64,000 nucleotides of DNA from Chlorobium sp. (GTDB lineage Bacteria; Bacteroidota; Chlorobiia; Chlorobiales; Chlorobiaceae). The notes beneath the pieces were generated by a model. That model was not told the origin of the DNA and made no database searches. It worked only from the letters and a program-made list of their open reading frames with translations. Below, in pieces: positions 28,487-37,576 of this stretch. How positions within the stretch are numbered: position 1 is the stretch's first letter; every line of letters begins with the position of its first letter. The DNA lies in NCBI GenBank assembly GCA_005843825.1, contig SZXX01000044.1:62001-126000 (forward strand), given 5' to 3'. The position numbers and the translations under genes are program-made.

Positions 28487-29584
28487 ATGAATATCCTGAT
28501 ATTTGATGCAACGCCACACTGGTCCGGCGGAGCAAACAGAATTTTATTATACAGCAGAGAGCTTATAAAACTCGGCCATAGCGTCACCGTCTGCTGCCTG
28601 CCGGGAAGTGGCCTTTCGAGCCGACTCCCAAAAGAAAACATTCCCGCCATTACTATTAATCCAAAATCCGATCTCAACCTCCTTATCATCCCGAAGCTTA
28701 TTCAGCTTATAATAAAGAACAACATTGACGTTATAGACATCTGTTCGCCAAAATTCTACTGGGTGGCCTCACTGGCCGGCAGAATAGCAAATAAAACCGT
28801 TATGCTCACCCGTAACGTCCCTTACCGGAAAAAAGGAATAAAAAAACTTGTCAATAAAATCCTCTACGCCAAACTGGTCGACAGGATAATTGCCGTTTCA
28901 GACAAAATCAAACGTGAACTAATCGAAGATTTTAACATCCCTGACCATAAAATAACGGTTATTTATGATGGCATTGATCTCCTCCGCTTTCCTTTGCAAA
29001 AAACAAACAACACCACAGATAAACCCGAACAATACGTACTCGCCGTCATAAGCCGATTGGATGGAAACAAAGGCCTCGAGTGTTTTGTCAATGCAATCCC
29101 AAAAATAATACAACAAATCGGCCCGATCCTTTTTATGATCGTCGGAACGGGCTCCATTGAACAAAAGCTCAAAGAGCTGACAAAAAAACTCAACCTCTCA
29201 GACAAGGTATTATTTACAGGCTTCAGAAAAGATATCCCTGAAATTCTCTCCGGCGTTGACATAACAGTAATGCCATCCCCAGAAGAAGGCATGTCCATGA
29301 GCGCACTGGAATCCATGGCATCATGTAAACCAGTTGTTGCAACATCCGGCAGCGGACTGTCCGACGTCATAATCAACAAAAAATCAGGCATGATTGTACA
29401 GCCAAACGACAGCAACGAACTCGCTGAAGGTGTTGTGAAATTATTACAATCTGATTATAAACAAGCAGGAAGAGAAGCCAGAAAAATTGTCGAAGAAAAG
29501 TTTGCGCTCCAAACAGTCGTTGCCCAGTATGAGATATTAGTAAAAACCATCACAAACCAATTCTCTCCCAACACAAAGGCATGA
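28487..29584 (+). CDS. Glycosyltransferase family 4 protein
   Basis: GT-B sugar transferase, first gene of the surface-glycan island. From ATG 28487 the product is 365 residues. The N-terminal acceptor domain has FDATPHWSGGANRILLYSREL, a typical GT4 opening. The C-terminal donor domain has VLAVISRLDGNKGLECFVNAIP, the KVLFTGFRKDIPEILS segment, and the E-x7-E motif in MPSPEEGMSMSALESMASCKPVVATSGSG. The frame extends to a TTG at 28457, which is less likely as a start. Sugar and acceptor are unknown. Its stop overlaps the next start (ATGA). Confidence 0.9.
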   Translation: MNILIFDATPHWSGGANRILLYSRELIKLGHSVTVCCLPGSGLSSRLPKENIPAITINPKSDLNLLIIPKLIQLIIKNNIDVIDICSPKFYWVASLAGRIANKTVMLTRNVPYRKKGIKKLVNKILYAKLVDRIIAVSDKIKRELIEDFNIPDHKITVIYDGIDLLRFPLQKTNNTTDKPEQYVLAVISRLDGNKGLECFVNAIPKIIQQIGPILFMIVGTGSIEQKLKELTKKLNLSDKVLFTGFRKDIPEILSGVDITVMPSPEEGMSMSALESMASCKPVVATSGSGLSDVIINKKSGMIVQPNDSNELAEGVVKLLQSDYKQAGREARKIVEEKFALQTVVAQYEILVKTITNQFSPNTKA

Positions 29585-30630
29585 ACCAGAAAAAAAAAGA
29601 TCACACAGCATTCCGCGAACGACTGGCAAAAACCCTCCAACTCTTCGCAAAACGCCGTCAGTCAACTCTGGACATTGAAAAAGAGCCTCAAAGCATCGTC
29701 ATTCTTGCACGAGAGTGCTACGGCGACTGCATTATGCTCACCCCCCTTATCGGCACCCTTCGAAGAGAGTATCCCGACCTCTCGATATACATCATCGCCT
29801 TCAGCCGCATTATCTTCAATTTTTTCAGTGCTGACACCAACGTCACTGCAGTCTACCATGCCAAAAGAGACCTGAAGCGCTATATCAAAGAGATCCTTAC
29901 CAAAAAATTTGATATTCTCTTCAACCCCAAAGATCACCCATCCACCCATTTTCTTATCCAGTCACTGCTCATCAACGCCCGCCACAAAGTAGGGCACTTC
30001 AATCCATATCATGAGGGCCTCTTCGACCACCTCATCACCATGAGCCCGAATACACACGAATCCGAAAAAAACCTCTCCTTCCTCCAGGTTATCAACCAGG
30101 CTGCCCTCAAAAACCCCTGCAAACCATACCTGCCGCCCATGCCGGTATCCCCCGAAACCGCTGCATTCCTTGAAACAATCCCGACAGGCCGCCTCGTCGC
30201 CATCAACATCAGTGCCGGTCATACAGGGGGACGCCGCACCACAGAGCAATGGTCCCGACTTATACAAGACTTCCCCGACGAAACATTCATCATCCTCTCA
30301 GCCCCCGGGGAACTCGCAGAAAAACGCCAGATCGAGCTACCCCACGCCAACGTTTTGCCATCACCATCAACCCGCAACATCTACGAAGTGGGCAAAATCG
30401 TCAAAAAACTGAAACTCCTTGTCACCCCAGACACCTCCCTCGTCCACATAGCAGCATGCTACAACACCCCGATCCTAGCCCTCTACCGCAAACGCCTTGC
30501 CGACCGAACCCAATTCGCCCCCCTGAGCACCCAACAGCAAATAATAATCTCCCCGACCCCCGACGTCATCGACATCGACCCCAAAGAGGTCACCACTACC
30601 CTTCAGAACTTGCTGAAAACTCTCTCATAA
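29581..30630 (+). CDS. Glycosyltransferase family 9 (heptosyltransferase-like) protein
   Basis: Probable transferase of heptose or another sugar to a lipid A-core-type acceptor. The 349-residue product has the GT9 opening SIVILARECYGDCIMLTPLIGTLRREYP, HPSTHFLIQSLLINARHKVG, the donor-binding LVAINISAGHTGGRRTTEQWSRLIQDFP, and VTPDTSLVHIAACYNTPILALY, the most conserved stretch of the family. It overlaps the GT4 gene by four bases. A heptose-nucleotide synthase (rfaE2-like) lies at 45595, so a heptosyltransferase is plausible. Confidence 0.9.
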   Translation: MNQKKKDHTAFRERLAKTLQLFAKRRQSTLDIEKEPQSIVILARECYGDCIMLTPLIGTLRREYPDLSIYIIAFSRIIFNFFSADTNVTAVYHAKRDLKRYIKEILTKKFDILFNPKDHPSTHFLIQSLLINARHKVGHFNPYHEGLFDHLITMSPNTHESEKNLSFLQVINQAALKNPCKPYLPPMPVSPETAAFLETIPTGRLVAINISAGHTGGRRTTEQWSRLIQDFPDETFIILSAPGELAEKRQIELPHANVLPSPSTRNIYEVGKIVKKLKLLVTPDTSLVHIAACYNTPILALYRKRLADRTQFAPLSTQQQIIISPTPDVIDIDPKEVTTTLQNLLKTLS

Positions 30631-30783
30631 CCTCTATAAACTCATTCTCATTCCGATCAAAGTGAGAAATCTACAGCACACGGTTTCTTGATAACGAATG
30701 ATGGGATAATCCGGGATAAACTGATTATTCTTATTATACGCTATATTATGATCCACGATAAACAAAACAAGATCAGGGTGCTT

Positions 30784-32682
30784 ATGAAAGTTGGAATATT
30801 GATGAGAATGCTTCGGTACATGGCCCCATCAAAAGGGAAGATCTTGATGGTATTAGTGGTTAGTATGTTGACGTCATTGTTCAGTGTCGTGTCGATTTAC
30901 TCCATACTTCCCCTGCTGAATGCCGTATTTTCTTCAGGGAGCACTTCGACAGCAACAACACCCGGTACTCCCCTGCAACAAACAGCTCAATTCTCAAAAA
31001 GCCTTTCGCGTGCTGAGGAAGTAAAAACCTGGGCACTGAATGAATTTCAGCGGATGTTCGACGCCCCGACAAAACAGTTGACGCTCCTGAAAATCTGCTT
31101 CTTCCTGATTCTTGCATTTGCCCTGAAAAACATCTTCACCTACCTTAACGGCCAGATTATTTTCCGAATACAGACAAAAACTGCAAAAAAACTTCGAGAC
31201 GAAGTATTCAGCAGCATTCTTGAAAAGCATCTTGATTATTTCAACAAGAACCGGGTTGGCGACCTGATGAACTTTGTCAATAATGATGTTGAAAACGTCA
31301 ACAACAGCATCAGCTCAACCTTTATCAATTTTCTCCAGAACCCCTTTTCTATCTTTGTCTATATCGGTGTGCTACTCGCTCTCAGCTGGAAGCTCACCCT
31401 CTTTGCAACATTTTCTTCGCTTTCAATCTTTTTCATTATCAATTTTATTGGAAAAAAACTTAAGGATCTTGCCCAGAGTTTTCAGATAAAACTGGGAGAT
31501 ATGAACTCCGTACTTCAGGAAAAGTTCAACGGCATCAAGGTTATCAAGTCAACTGCCTTTGAAGCTGTCGAACAGGAACGGTTCATGTCCTTTACCAATG
31601 ACTTCAGAAAGCTGAGCATGAAAATCGCAAGGCTTCGCAACATTATCAGCCCACTGAACGAAACACTACTGATTGCAGCAATTGCCATGGTGCTCTGGTT
31701 CGGAGGCCTCCAGGTGTTCGATGGCGCAATGACAGCCAATGAACTGCTCGTTTTTGCCTTTACCCTCTATTCCACCATGGGGCCGATCAAGATGCTGGGT
31801 GATGCCAATATGTCGATGGTTAATGGCATGATCTCAGTCGAACGACTCTTCAATGTGCTTGATACACAACCTGCGATTATCAATGGAAGCAGCCCTATCC
31901 ATGGTTTTTCCAACAACATTGCTTTCGAGGATGTCTGCTTTAAGTACGACAAAAACGCCGATGCGCCCAATGTCCTCAACCACGTCTCTTTTGAGATAAA
32001 AAAAGGTGAAATGGTCGCTCTTATCGGCCAGTCCGGCTCTGGAAAGTCCACTGCAGCCGATCTCCTGCTGCGCTTTTATGATGTTGATTCAGGCCGCATC
32101 ACCATAGACGGGACTGATATACGCAACTATGACTACAAGCAGCTCAGAAAAATGATCGGCATCGTCAGCCAGGAGGTGATACTTTTCAACGATACTATTG
32201 AACAGAATATTGCCTATGGTGTTCATGATGATATCGACCATACGAGAATTGTGGCGGCGGCAAAACTCGCCAATGCCCACCAGTTTATTCTAGAAAAGCC
32301 ACTGCAGTATCAGACACCAATAGGCGACAGAGGCCTGCAACTTTCAGGTGGACAGCGCCAGCGCCTTGCCATAGCCAGAGCAATGGTGAAAAACCCTGAA
32401 CTGCTCATATTTGACGAAGCCACAAGCGCACTGGACAATGAATCCGAAAAGGTTGTTCAGCAGGCAATCGATCATGCCATGAAAAACAGAACCGCTCTCG
32501 TGGTAGCTCACCGCCTTTCTACAATTAAAAATGCCGATAAAATTATCGTTCTTGAGCGCGGGAACCTCATTGAAACCGGTAACCATCAACAGCTTATCGA
32601 AAAAAACGGTATGTACAAGAAGCTCTATGAGATACAGTTTGCGGTTAAGCCACAGCCAGAAGAAGCTCCCTTTACAAACTGA
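30784..32682 (+). CDS. MsbA-type lipid/polysaccharide ABC exporter
   Basis: Inner-membrane flippase half-transporter. From ATG 30784 the product is 632 residues. It has a transmembrane domain with first helix KILMVLVVSMLTSLFSVVSIYSILPLL, a periplasmic loop rich in S, T, P and Q (about 60-85), and an ATPase domain. Walker A is GQSGSGKST (from 415), with the consensus LSGGQRQRLAIARAMV signature, LLIFDEATSALD and VVAHRLST. Frames reaching upstream to 30688 add a poorly conserved leader. The position in the glycan island suggests export of a lipid-linked saccharide, but lipid A transport is also possible. Confidence 0.91.
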   Translation: MKVGILMRMLRYMAPSKGKILMVLVVSMLTSLFSVVSIYSILPLLNAVFSSGSTSTATTPGTPLQQTAQFSKSLSRAEEVKTWALNEFQRMFDAPTKQLTLLKICFFLILAFALKNIFTYLNGQIIFRIQTKTAKKLRDEVFSSILEKHLDYFNKNRVGDLMNFVNNDVENVNNSISSTFINFLQNPFSIFVYIGVLLALSWKLTLFATFSSLSIFFIINFIGKKLKDLAQSFQIKLGDMNSVLQEKFNGIKVIKSTAFEAVEQERFMSFTNDFRKLSMKIARLRNIISPLNETLLIAAIAMVLWFGGLQVFDGAMTANELLVFAFTLYSTMGPIKMLGDANMSMVNGMISVERLFNVLDTQPAIINGSSPIHGFSNNIAFEDVCFKYDKNADAPNVLNHVSFEIKKGEMVALIGQSGSGKSTAADLLLRFYDVDSGRITIDGTDIRNYDYKQLRKMIGIVSQEVILFNDTIEQNIAYGVHDDIDHTRIVAAAKLANAHQFILEKPLQYQTPIGDRGLQLSGGQRQRLAIARAMVKNPELLIFDEATSALDNESEKVVQQAIDHAMKNRTALVVAHRLSTIKNADKIIVLERGNLIETGNHQQLIEKNGMYKKLYEIQFAVKPQPEEAPFTN

Positions 32683-32708
32683 CAGCTCAACCTGCTATCC
32701 CCGGTGAA

Positions 32709-33677
32709 ATGCTTATAACCATCCCCCTGCTGATCTTATTGACCGCGGTAATACCAATTATCTTTATCCGCTTTAAAAAGCATTACAAGAAAGGAATTCT
32801 TCGCAGAAGCAAGGAGACATGGGCAATCGGCATCTATAAGGGCACTTCACCACTCAAACTCCTCCCGCCCTTAGATATCAATAATCCGATACTTACAGCG
32901 CAAGATGTCACCGACGTCAAAGCCCGTTTTGTGGCTGATCCTTTCATGATTAAGAACCAAGAGGGCTATTATCTTTTCTTTGAAGTACTCAATGATAAAA
33001 GAAACCTCGGTGAATTAGGATATGCCTTCAGCAGCGACGGACTGCATTGGCAGTACCGCAAAATCATCCTTAAAGAGCGCTTTCACCTCTCCTATCCATA
33101 CGTTTTTTTCTGGGAAGAAAACTACTATATGATCCCTGAATGTGCAAAATCAGGAGGAATACAGCTCTACAAGGCAAAAGCATTTCCGGAGGAGTGGGAA
33201 CACATCGAAACACTCATAAAGGGAAAGGGAGGCATGTCAGCACTCGTCGACCCTTCAATCCTCTACTACAACAACCACTGGTATCTTTTCAGCTACGCAC
33301 CGAAAAGCAAAAACCTCCACCTGTTCACGGCTGAAACCATCACCGGAAAATGGAAAGAACACCCCAAAAGTCCAGTGGTATCAGGAAGCGCTCACTATGC
33401 CCGGCCAGGGGGGAGAGTACTGCTCAATGAAAACACAATCTATCGCTACTCGCAGGATGAAACCCCTAACTACGGCACAAAAGTCTGGGCGTTCAGGATT
33501 ACTGAAATGAGTATAGATAACTACAGTGAGGAGCTGGCGTCAGAAGAGCCGATTCTGTATCCCGGAAAAGAATGGTGGAATAAAGACGGCATGCATACTA
33601 TAGATGCCCATCAACACAAACCAGGTGAATGGATTGCAGCTGTCGATGGGTTTACCATCACCCCGGTGTTTGATTGA
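32709..33677 (+). CDS. GINT1-like (beta-propeller-type) glycan transferase/formyltransferase-associated protein
   Basis: The 322-residue product has an N-terminal hydrophobic helix (LITIPLLILLTAVIPIIFI). A soluble part follows with ARFVADPFMIKNQEGYYLFFEVL, GELGYAFSSDGLHWQYRKI, HLSYPYVFFWEENYYMIPE, LVDPSILYYNNHWYLFSYA and SAHYARPGGRVL. These repeated D-P-x-x and Y-x-Y/F blades recall five-bladed propellers. They match the N-terminal domain of plant glucosamine inositolphosphorylceramide transferase 1 and related proteins in bacterial polysaccharide loci. The enzymatic role in bacteria is not settled. The last 20 bases overlap the 3' end of the convergent downstream gene. Confidence 0.75.
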   Translation: MLITIPLLILLTAVIPIIFIRFKKHYKKGILRRSKETWAIGIYKGTSPLKLLPPLDINNPILTAQDVTDVKARFVADPFMIKNQEGYYLFFEVLNDKRNLGELGYAFSSDGLHWQYRKIILKERFHLSYPYVFFWEENYYMIPECAKSGGIQLYKAKAFPEEWEHIETLIKGKGGMSALVDPSILYYNNHWYLFSYAPKSKNLHLFTAETITGKWKEHPKSPVVSGSAHYARPGGRVLLNENTIYRYSQDETPNYGTKVWAFRITEMSIDNYSEELASEEPILYPGKEWWNKDGMHTIDAHQHKPGEWIAAVDGFTITPVFD

Positions 33678-34521
33678 TAGAAAACCCTTGTCTTAAAGCA
33701 TGAATCATATCTTCAGCACGTCGACGCAATAATCGAAAAACAAAGCGCTTGGTATGTCTATTGAATCCAGTGTTTATCAATTTCGGGTTTATAAAAATAC
33801 GATAACCATTTGACTTGATTGCTTGATGTAAACTTAAATGTTCACAGATCTCCTCGCCTGACTCATTAACTCCTATGTATCTGGCACCAAGCAATGCCTC
33901 CCGTCGGTAAATGGCAAAACCTCCAAAAGCTGAATCAACCTCTATCCACTCGCTCCTCTCGTCAATGTCGACCATTCTGGAGTGTACAGCAACAAACCTC
34001 GCTCTTTTTCTCGCCATATTATGCTTTAAAAGAAACTCGTACTGGTCCCAACAGTTGTTTGGACTCCAATCGTTATGACGCAATGCCCATATATCATAAT
34101 AGGGGCCTCGCTGATTTGCAGTACAGACATCCCAATCATCGTTTGCCCAGCAGGAAGTAACGCCTTCCTGAGTAAGCAAAACGTTCATCCCGTCAAGATC
34201 GGCGACGACAACATATTCGACATCTTCATATAAAGCATTGTTCGTAATTTCTTGAAGATAACTGTTTCTACAATAGGCGATCCTCTCTGTCCTGAGCGGA
34301 TATCTATCGGCAATACTTCCGAGCGAGAGATAGCAGAACTGGGGAACTTCATCACGCAGCTCCATCAGCTTCAAGAGGGTATTGTCCCTGCTATCGGACT
34401 CGATCACCAGCCACTTTACATCTGAAAAATGCTGAAATGCTTTGGAGATTACCGATATTTCCGACTTGATCGTTTTTGATGAATTTTTTGTCAGTCCAAC
34501 GACTAGAATGTTTTTTTTCAT
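33658..34521 (-). CDS. Glycosyltransferase, CAP59/GT69-like
   Basis: Predicted GT-A sugar transferase. The 287-residue product opens MKKNILVVGLTKNSSKTIKSEI and has WLVIESDSRDNTLLKL, a run of short hydrophobic segments, VVVADLDGMN (a DxD-like metal site), PYYDIWALRHNDWSPNNCWDQ, VDSAFGGFAIYRREAL and EHLSLHQAIKSNGYRIFINP. The sequence E-S-D-S-x-D-N-T, then D-x-D, then YYDxWALR resembles the fungal CAP59 mannosyltransferase family. This was judged by eye. It is the first of a leftward set inserted between two rightward parts of the island. Confidence 0.7.
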   Translation of the reverse strand: MKKNILVVGLTKNSSKTIKSEISVISKAFQHFSDVKWLVIESDSRDNTLLKLMELRDEVPQFCYLSLGSIADRYPLRTERIAYCRNSYLQEITNNALYEDVEYVVVADLDGMNVLLTQEGVTSCWANDDWDVCTANQRGPYYDIWALRHNDWSPNNCWDQYEFLLKHNMARKRARFVAVHSRMVDIDERSEWIEVDSAFGGFAIYRREALLGARYIGVNESGEEICEHLSLHQAIKSNGYRIFINPKLINTGFNRHTKRFVFRLLRRRAEDMIHALRQGFSINQTPG

Positions 34522-34600
34522 CGCATTCGGGGGAGAGTTCTATCTGATACTGTAAGGTACGACATTGTGTTATCATGCGTCTTGATTCTATGGCACAACT

Positions 34601-35461
34601 TTACGGCACCTCAATATAGTGGATTTTCGAGCTCTCGATAGTCGGGGGAAACCAGACCCCGCTCTTGTATCCGGCCCAATATTTCGGAGCAATAACCAGC
34701 TTGTCAGGATAATATGTGGACATTACGGCACTATATGCAAAGGTACTTGGCGATATAATCGCATGCTCGCAGAGCGAGATCGCAATGAGTTCCTCAATCG
34801 CATCCACACCACCATATATCCTGAGATCCATCGTAAACCCGTATTTTTTTAACCCGTCCACATCATCTGTAAAGAATATGAACTCCGGATTATCAAGAAC
34901 TGCTGAAGCATGCTCGATAGCCATATCGTACCACTGCCGACAGATTGAAACATCTTTTTTCCCAAGAACCACCCACTCCATGTAATCATTTAGACGAACA
35001 TGAACTGCCACCCTGCATCTGCTTGGTGAAAGTCTCATCAATCTCGCGCTAGCTCTATCATACTTATCATACTTAAACTTAAAAGCATTTTGCAACCACT
35101 TGTCGTGCTGGAAGTACCCTTTAATCACTGTAAAGTGCTTGACAAACCCTTCAGTTCTAAGCAGATTAGCGCACTCGTGCTCGTCGCCGCAATCATAGAG
35201 GTAAGTCTGGGGAACTATTCTCGAAAGCAGCGACCTGGATGCAAGATAGTCGAAAAGCTTGTTCGTATAATGATTGAAGTTTGGAACCAGATACCGCAAA
35301 TGAGGCAACCGGACATATCTGCCTTTTGTATGGAGTGCATCAAACATCCTGTCATTGAAGCAGAGCACGACCTCGCCAGTATCGATCATATTCTCGATCG
35401 CGGCAAACTGCATCAGCAGATTCCCCAGTCTCCCATGGTTACACCAGTAATACCACGCCAT
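34601..35461 (-). CDS. Glycosyltransferase family 11 (alpha-1,2-fucosyltransferase-like)
   Basis: Predicted transferase of L-fucose from GDP-fucose to a sugar in alpha-1,2 linkage. The 286-residue product has the GT11 N-terminal motif HGRLGNLLMQFAAIEN, the donor-binding VAVHVRLNDY, FIFFTDDVDGLKKYGF, and the third family motif ELIAISLCEHAIISPSTFAYSAVM. In motif I the usual HxRRxD reads HVRLND, so the second arginine is replaced by leucine. Donor GDP-fucose can be made by the fcl-gmd pair at 40725-42823 in the same island. Confidence 0.85.
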   Translation of the reverse strand: MAWYYWCNHGRLGNLLMQFAAIENMIDTGEVVLCFNDRMFDALHTKGRYVRLPHLRYLVPNFNHYTNKLFDYLASRSLLSRIVPQTYLYDCGDEHECANLLRTEGFVKHFTVIKGYFQHDKWLQNAFKFKYDKYDRASARLMRLSPSRCRVAVHVRLNDYMEWVVLGKKDVSICRQWYDMAIEHASAVLDNPEFIFFTDDVDGLKKYGFTMDLRIYGGVDAIEELIAISLCEHAIISPSTFAYSAVMSTYYPDKLVIAPKYWAGYKSGVWFPPTIESSKIHYIEVP

Positions 35462-35525
35462 CGCACAAATGCTGTTTTTACATATAAAGTGAGACTAAAT
35501 CTCCGACACGGCCGAATATGTTCAA

Positions 35526-36395
35526 TTAATCAGTATTCCAACTATGGAAAGAGAGAGACTTGTATTTTTTCCCATACTTCACGGCATAAGTATAAACCTC
35601 GGCAATACATTCAGGAGACAGACTGTGATTGTACCAGTACTCCAGGCAAACTCCTTCTTTCATTCGGCCCAGCACATAATGCCCGTAAGTCTCATATTCG
35701 GAAAAGCAGGAGAGCTCAGAGCGATCTATTGCCAGGAGCACAGCTTCATACCATGCCAATCCGCTTCGCTTCTCCAAGTCGCTCTTCAGCTCTCCCAAGA
35801 GCCACTTGTTGACAATGATATGGTGGCTTACCAGAGAAACGGGACAGGTAGGCGGGTAACCGAGGAGCCGCTGATAGACATCAAAATACGGCTTATTATA
35901 CTCATCCGAAAAGTTGAACACATATTGCCCTCTACGCTCAAAAACTTGAGGCCTCACTAGCAGTGTATCAGAATCGAGCACAAGATAGTTCTCTTCCGTG
36001 CAAAAGCAATTAGCGCTTAGTTTCAGAAACTGCTGATACATCCATCCTGCCCGGTCAACCCCGCCGACACGATAGTCAATGTCTGATTTCCTGAAAGGAA
36101 GGAAAGACTCTTCATGAATTTGGATGCATCCCTTCGCTGTGCATACCTGCTTGATCTTTTCGGAATCGGGACTTATGACATAAATATTGCTTATCGGATG
36201 CAGAACATTGAGCCGTGCAAAGTCAATCACATAAGGAAGGGTATCGAGGTCCTTTTCTATTGCAGGAATAACTATATCAATTTTCAAGCTGGACGGAGAT
36301 TCAGCTGACTGGTCTTTTCCAAAACAAAAGCCAAGTTTCCGCAAAGCCCTCTTCCTGAGCATGCGTTTTTTGAACTTTCGTATTGATTCATTCAT
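35526..36395 (-). CDS. DUF6492-type putative glycosyltransferase
   Basis: Function unproven; family members occur in polysaccharide loci. From ATG 36395 the product is 289 residues. It begins with a basic region (KFKKRMLRKRALRKLG), then the first strand KIDIVIPAIEKDLDTLPYVIDFAR, ISNIYVISPDSEKIKQVC, DRAGWMYQQFLKLSAN and YLVLDSDTLLVRP, a DxD motif typical of GT-A metal binding. PVSLVSHHIIVNKWLLGEL and FSEYETYGHYVL follow. These elements match the DUF6492 pattern. The frame continues nine codons upstream to 36422. Gene direction and neighbours suggest it adds a sugar to the same glycan. Confidence 0.72.
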   Translation of the reverse strand: MNESIRKFKKRMLRKRALRKLGFCFGKDQSAESPSSLKIDIVIPAIEKDLDTLPYVIDFARLNVLHPISNIYVISPDSEKIKQVCTAKGCIQIHEESFLPFRKSDIDYRVGGVDRAGWMYQQFLKLSANCFCTEENYLVLDSDTLLVRPQVFERRGQYVFNFSDEYNKPYFDVYQRLLGYPPTCPVSLVSHHIIVNKWLLGELKSDLEKRSGLAWYEAVLLAIDRSELSCFSEYETYGHYVLGRMKEGVCLEYWYNHSLSPECIAEVYTYAVKYGKKYKSLSFHSWNTD

Positions 36396-36490
36396 CTCTG
36401 AAACTACATTTTGCGATCTCAACTGCCCACCTATTTGTCTTGATGTTTATGGTTTTCATTTATCCCAACATCCTCGGACAGCAAAACATA

Positions 36491-37513
36491 TCACATCAAT
36501 TTCCCATTCACTGAACGTGGTGTCACTGGAGATACTGATTTTAATTTCCCCAATAACAGGCTAACGGCTCTCATCAGGCCATTTGCTTTATCATTAACAG
36601 TTATCAAGGTTATATTTCCCTCATGTATTCTATCAAGTATCGATCCAAAACGATCTTTTACGATCAAATCGTCAAACAGTTTACTATGCAAATGAATATT
36701 ATAAAGATTATATATGCCAGTAGCTCCTTTCCTTGAAACTGAAGCATAGCCTTTTTTCAAATCCATGGAGAATTTCAGGCTCCATAAATCAATTCCTTTA
36801 TTTTCATTTTCAAACCCATTATATAGGGGCCCTTTCACATTTTGTGGATCAATACCAAAGATAAACTGACCCAATGCTGCTCCGTCGAAAATCCCCCCTG
36901 TTAATTCAGGCATGACATAACGCCACTGGGGCGGACTTTCAGGATTCAATGCCGCTTCGGTTGGCAAAGAATAAAAATAATCAGAGTCAAGCAGCAGCCT
37001 GCCGAGAAGCTCCATATCGTTGGCTCCATTATTACCCTGATAGAAAGCCCCGTTATTCAATTCAGCAAGAGCCTGTGCATTGTTTATATATATGAGTGAA
37101 GCTATCCCCCTGTTCACCGAATCTCGGGGACAAAACAATCCTGAACCAGTTGCATCAAGTTTCGGCCCCAATAATGAAATATCAAAGACCAAATTGTCAA
37201 GTTCCGCATGAAATATAGACTCACTTGAGTTTTGTTTCATGTATTGCTCAAGAACAGTAAAACGCTCTATAGTTTTGATCCAGAAAGCATTTCGGAATTC
37301 GGATCGTTTCGTTTTATAAGTAAGCATGACGGCTTCGGGGCGGCGGTAAAAATCCTCAAGGTACACCTGTTCTCCAGCCTCGGGCACAACCCCGACCTTT
37401 CTGCTTGATAAAAGCAGTGTAGAAAGACCAGATGTTTGTTTTGAGAGGAGAAGGGATGTTCTTGCCCAGTCGGGAAAACGTTCGCCAAGCCATACATAGA
37501 CCAATAAACTCAT
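36491..37513 (-). CDS. Putative glycosyltransferase-like protein of unknown family
   Basis: I do not recognise this family. The 340-residue product begins with a short strand MSLLVYVWLGERFPDWARTSLLL, reminiscent of a GT-A first strand and helix. FWIKTIERFTVLEQYM, then IFHAELDNLVFD, follows, where ELDN may be a metal site. GNNGANDMELLGRLL, GGIFDGAALGQFIFGIDPQN and YNLYNIHLHSKLFDDL form the rest. The segment IERFxxLE followed by H-x-E-x-D-N-L is a pattern seen in poorly studied bacterial glycan genes. The gene is clearly more AT-rich than the housekeeping genes, which suggests recent acquisition. Confidence 0.6.
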   Translation of the reverse strand: MSLLVYVWLGERFPDWARTSLLLSKQTSGLSTLLLSSRKVGVVPEAGEQVYLEDFYRRPEAVMLTYKTKRSEFRNAFWIKTIERFTVLEQYMKQNSSESIFHAELDNLVFDISLLGPKLDATGSGLFCPRDSVNRGIASLIYINNAQALAELNNGAFYQGNNGANDMELLGRLLLDSDYFYSLPTEAALNPESPPQWRYVMPELTGGIFDGAALGQFIFGIDPQNVKGPLYNGFENENKGIDLWSLKFSMDLKKGYASVSRKGATGIYNLYNIHLHSKLFDDLIVKDRFGSILDRIHEGNITLITVNDKANGLMRAVSLLLGKLKSVSPVTPRSVNGKLM

Positions 37514-37576
37514 AAAAAGAAAGTTACTTTTTAGCCATTACCCGTCCTGCATAACAATTCTGATTTGGCAATGATA

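Noticed and set aside
35090-35812. Rightward open frame of 240 codons in the glycan island
   Set aside because: It covers parts of the GT11 and DUF6492 genes on the other strand, both of which have recognisable motifs.
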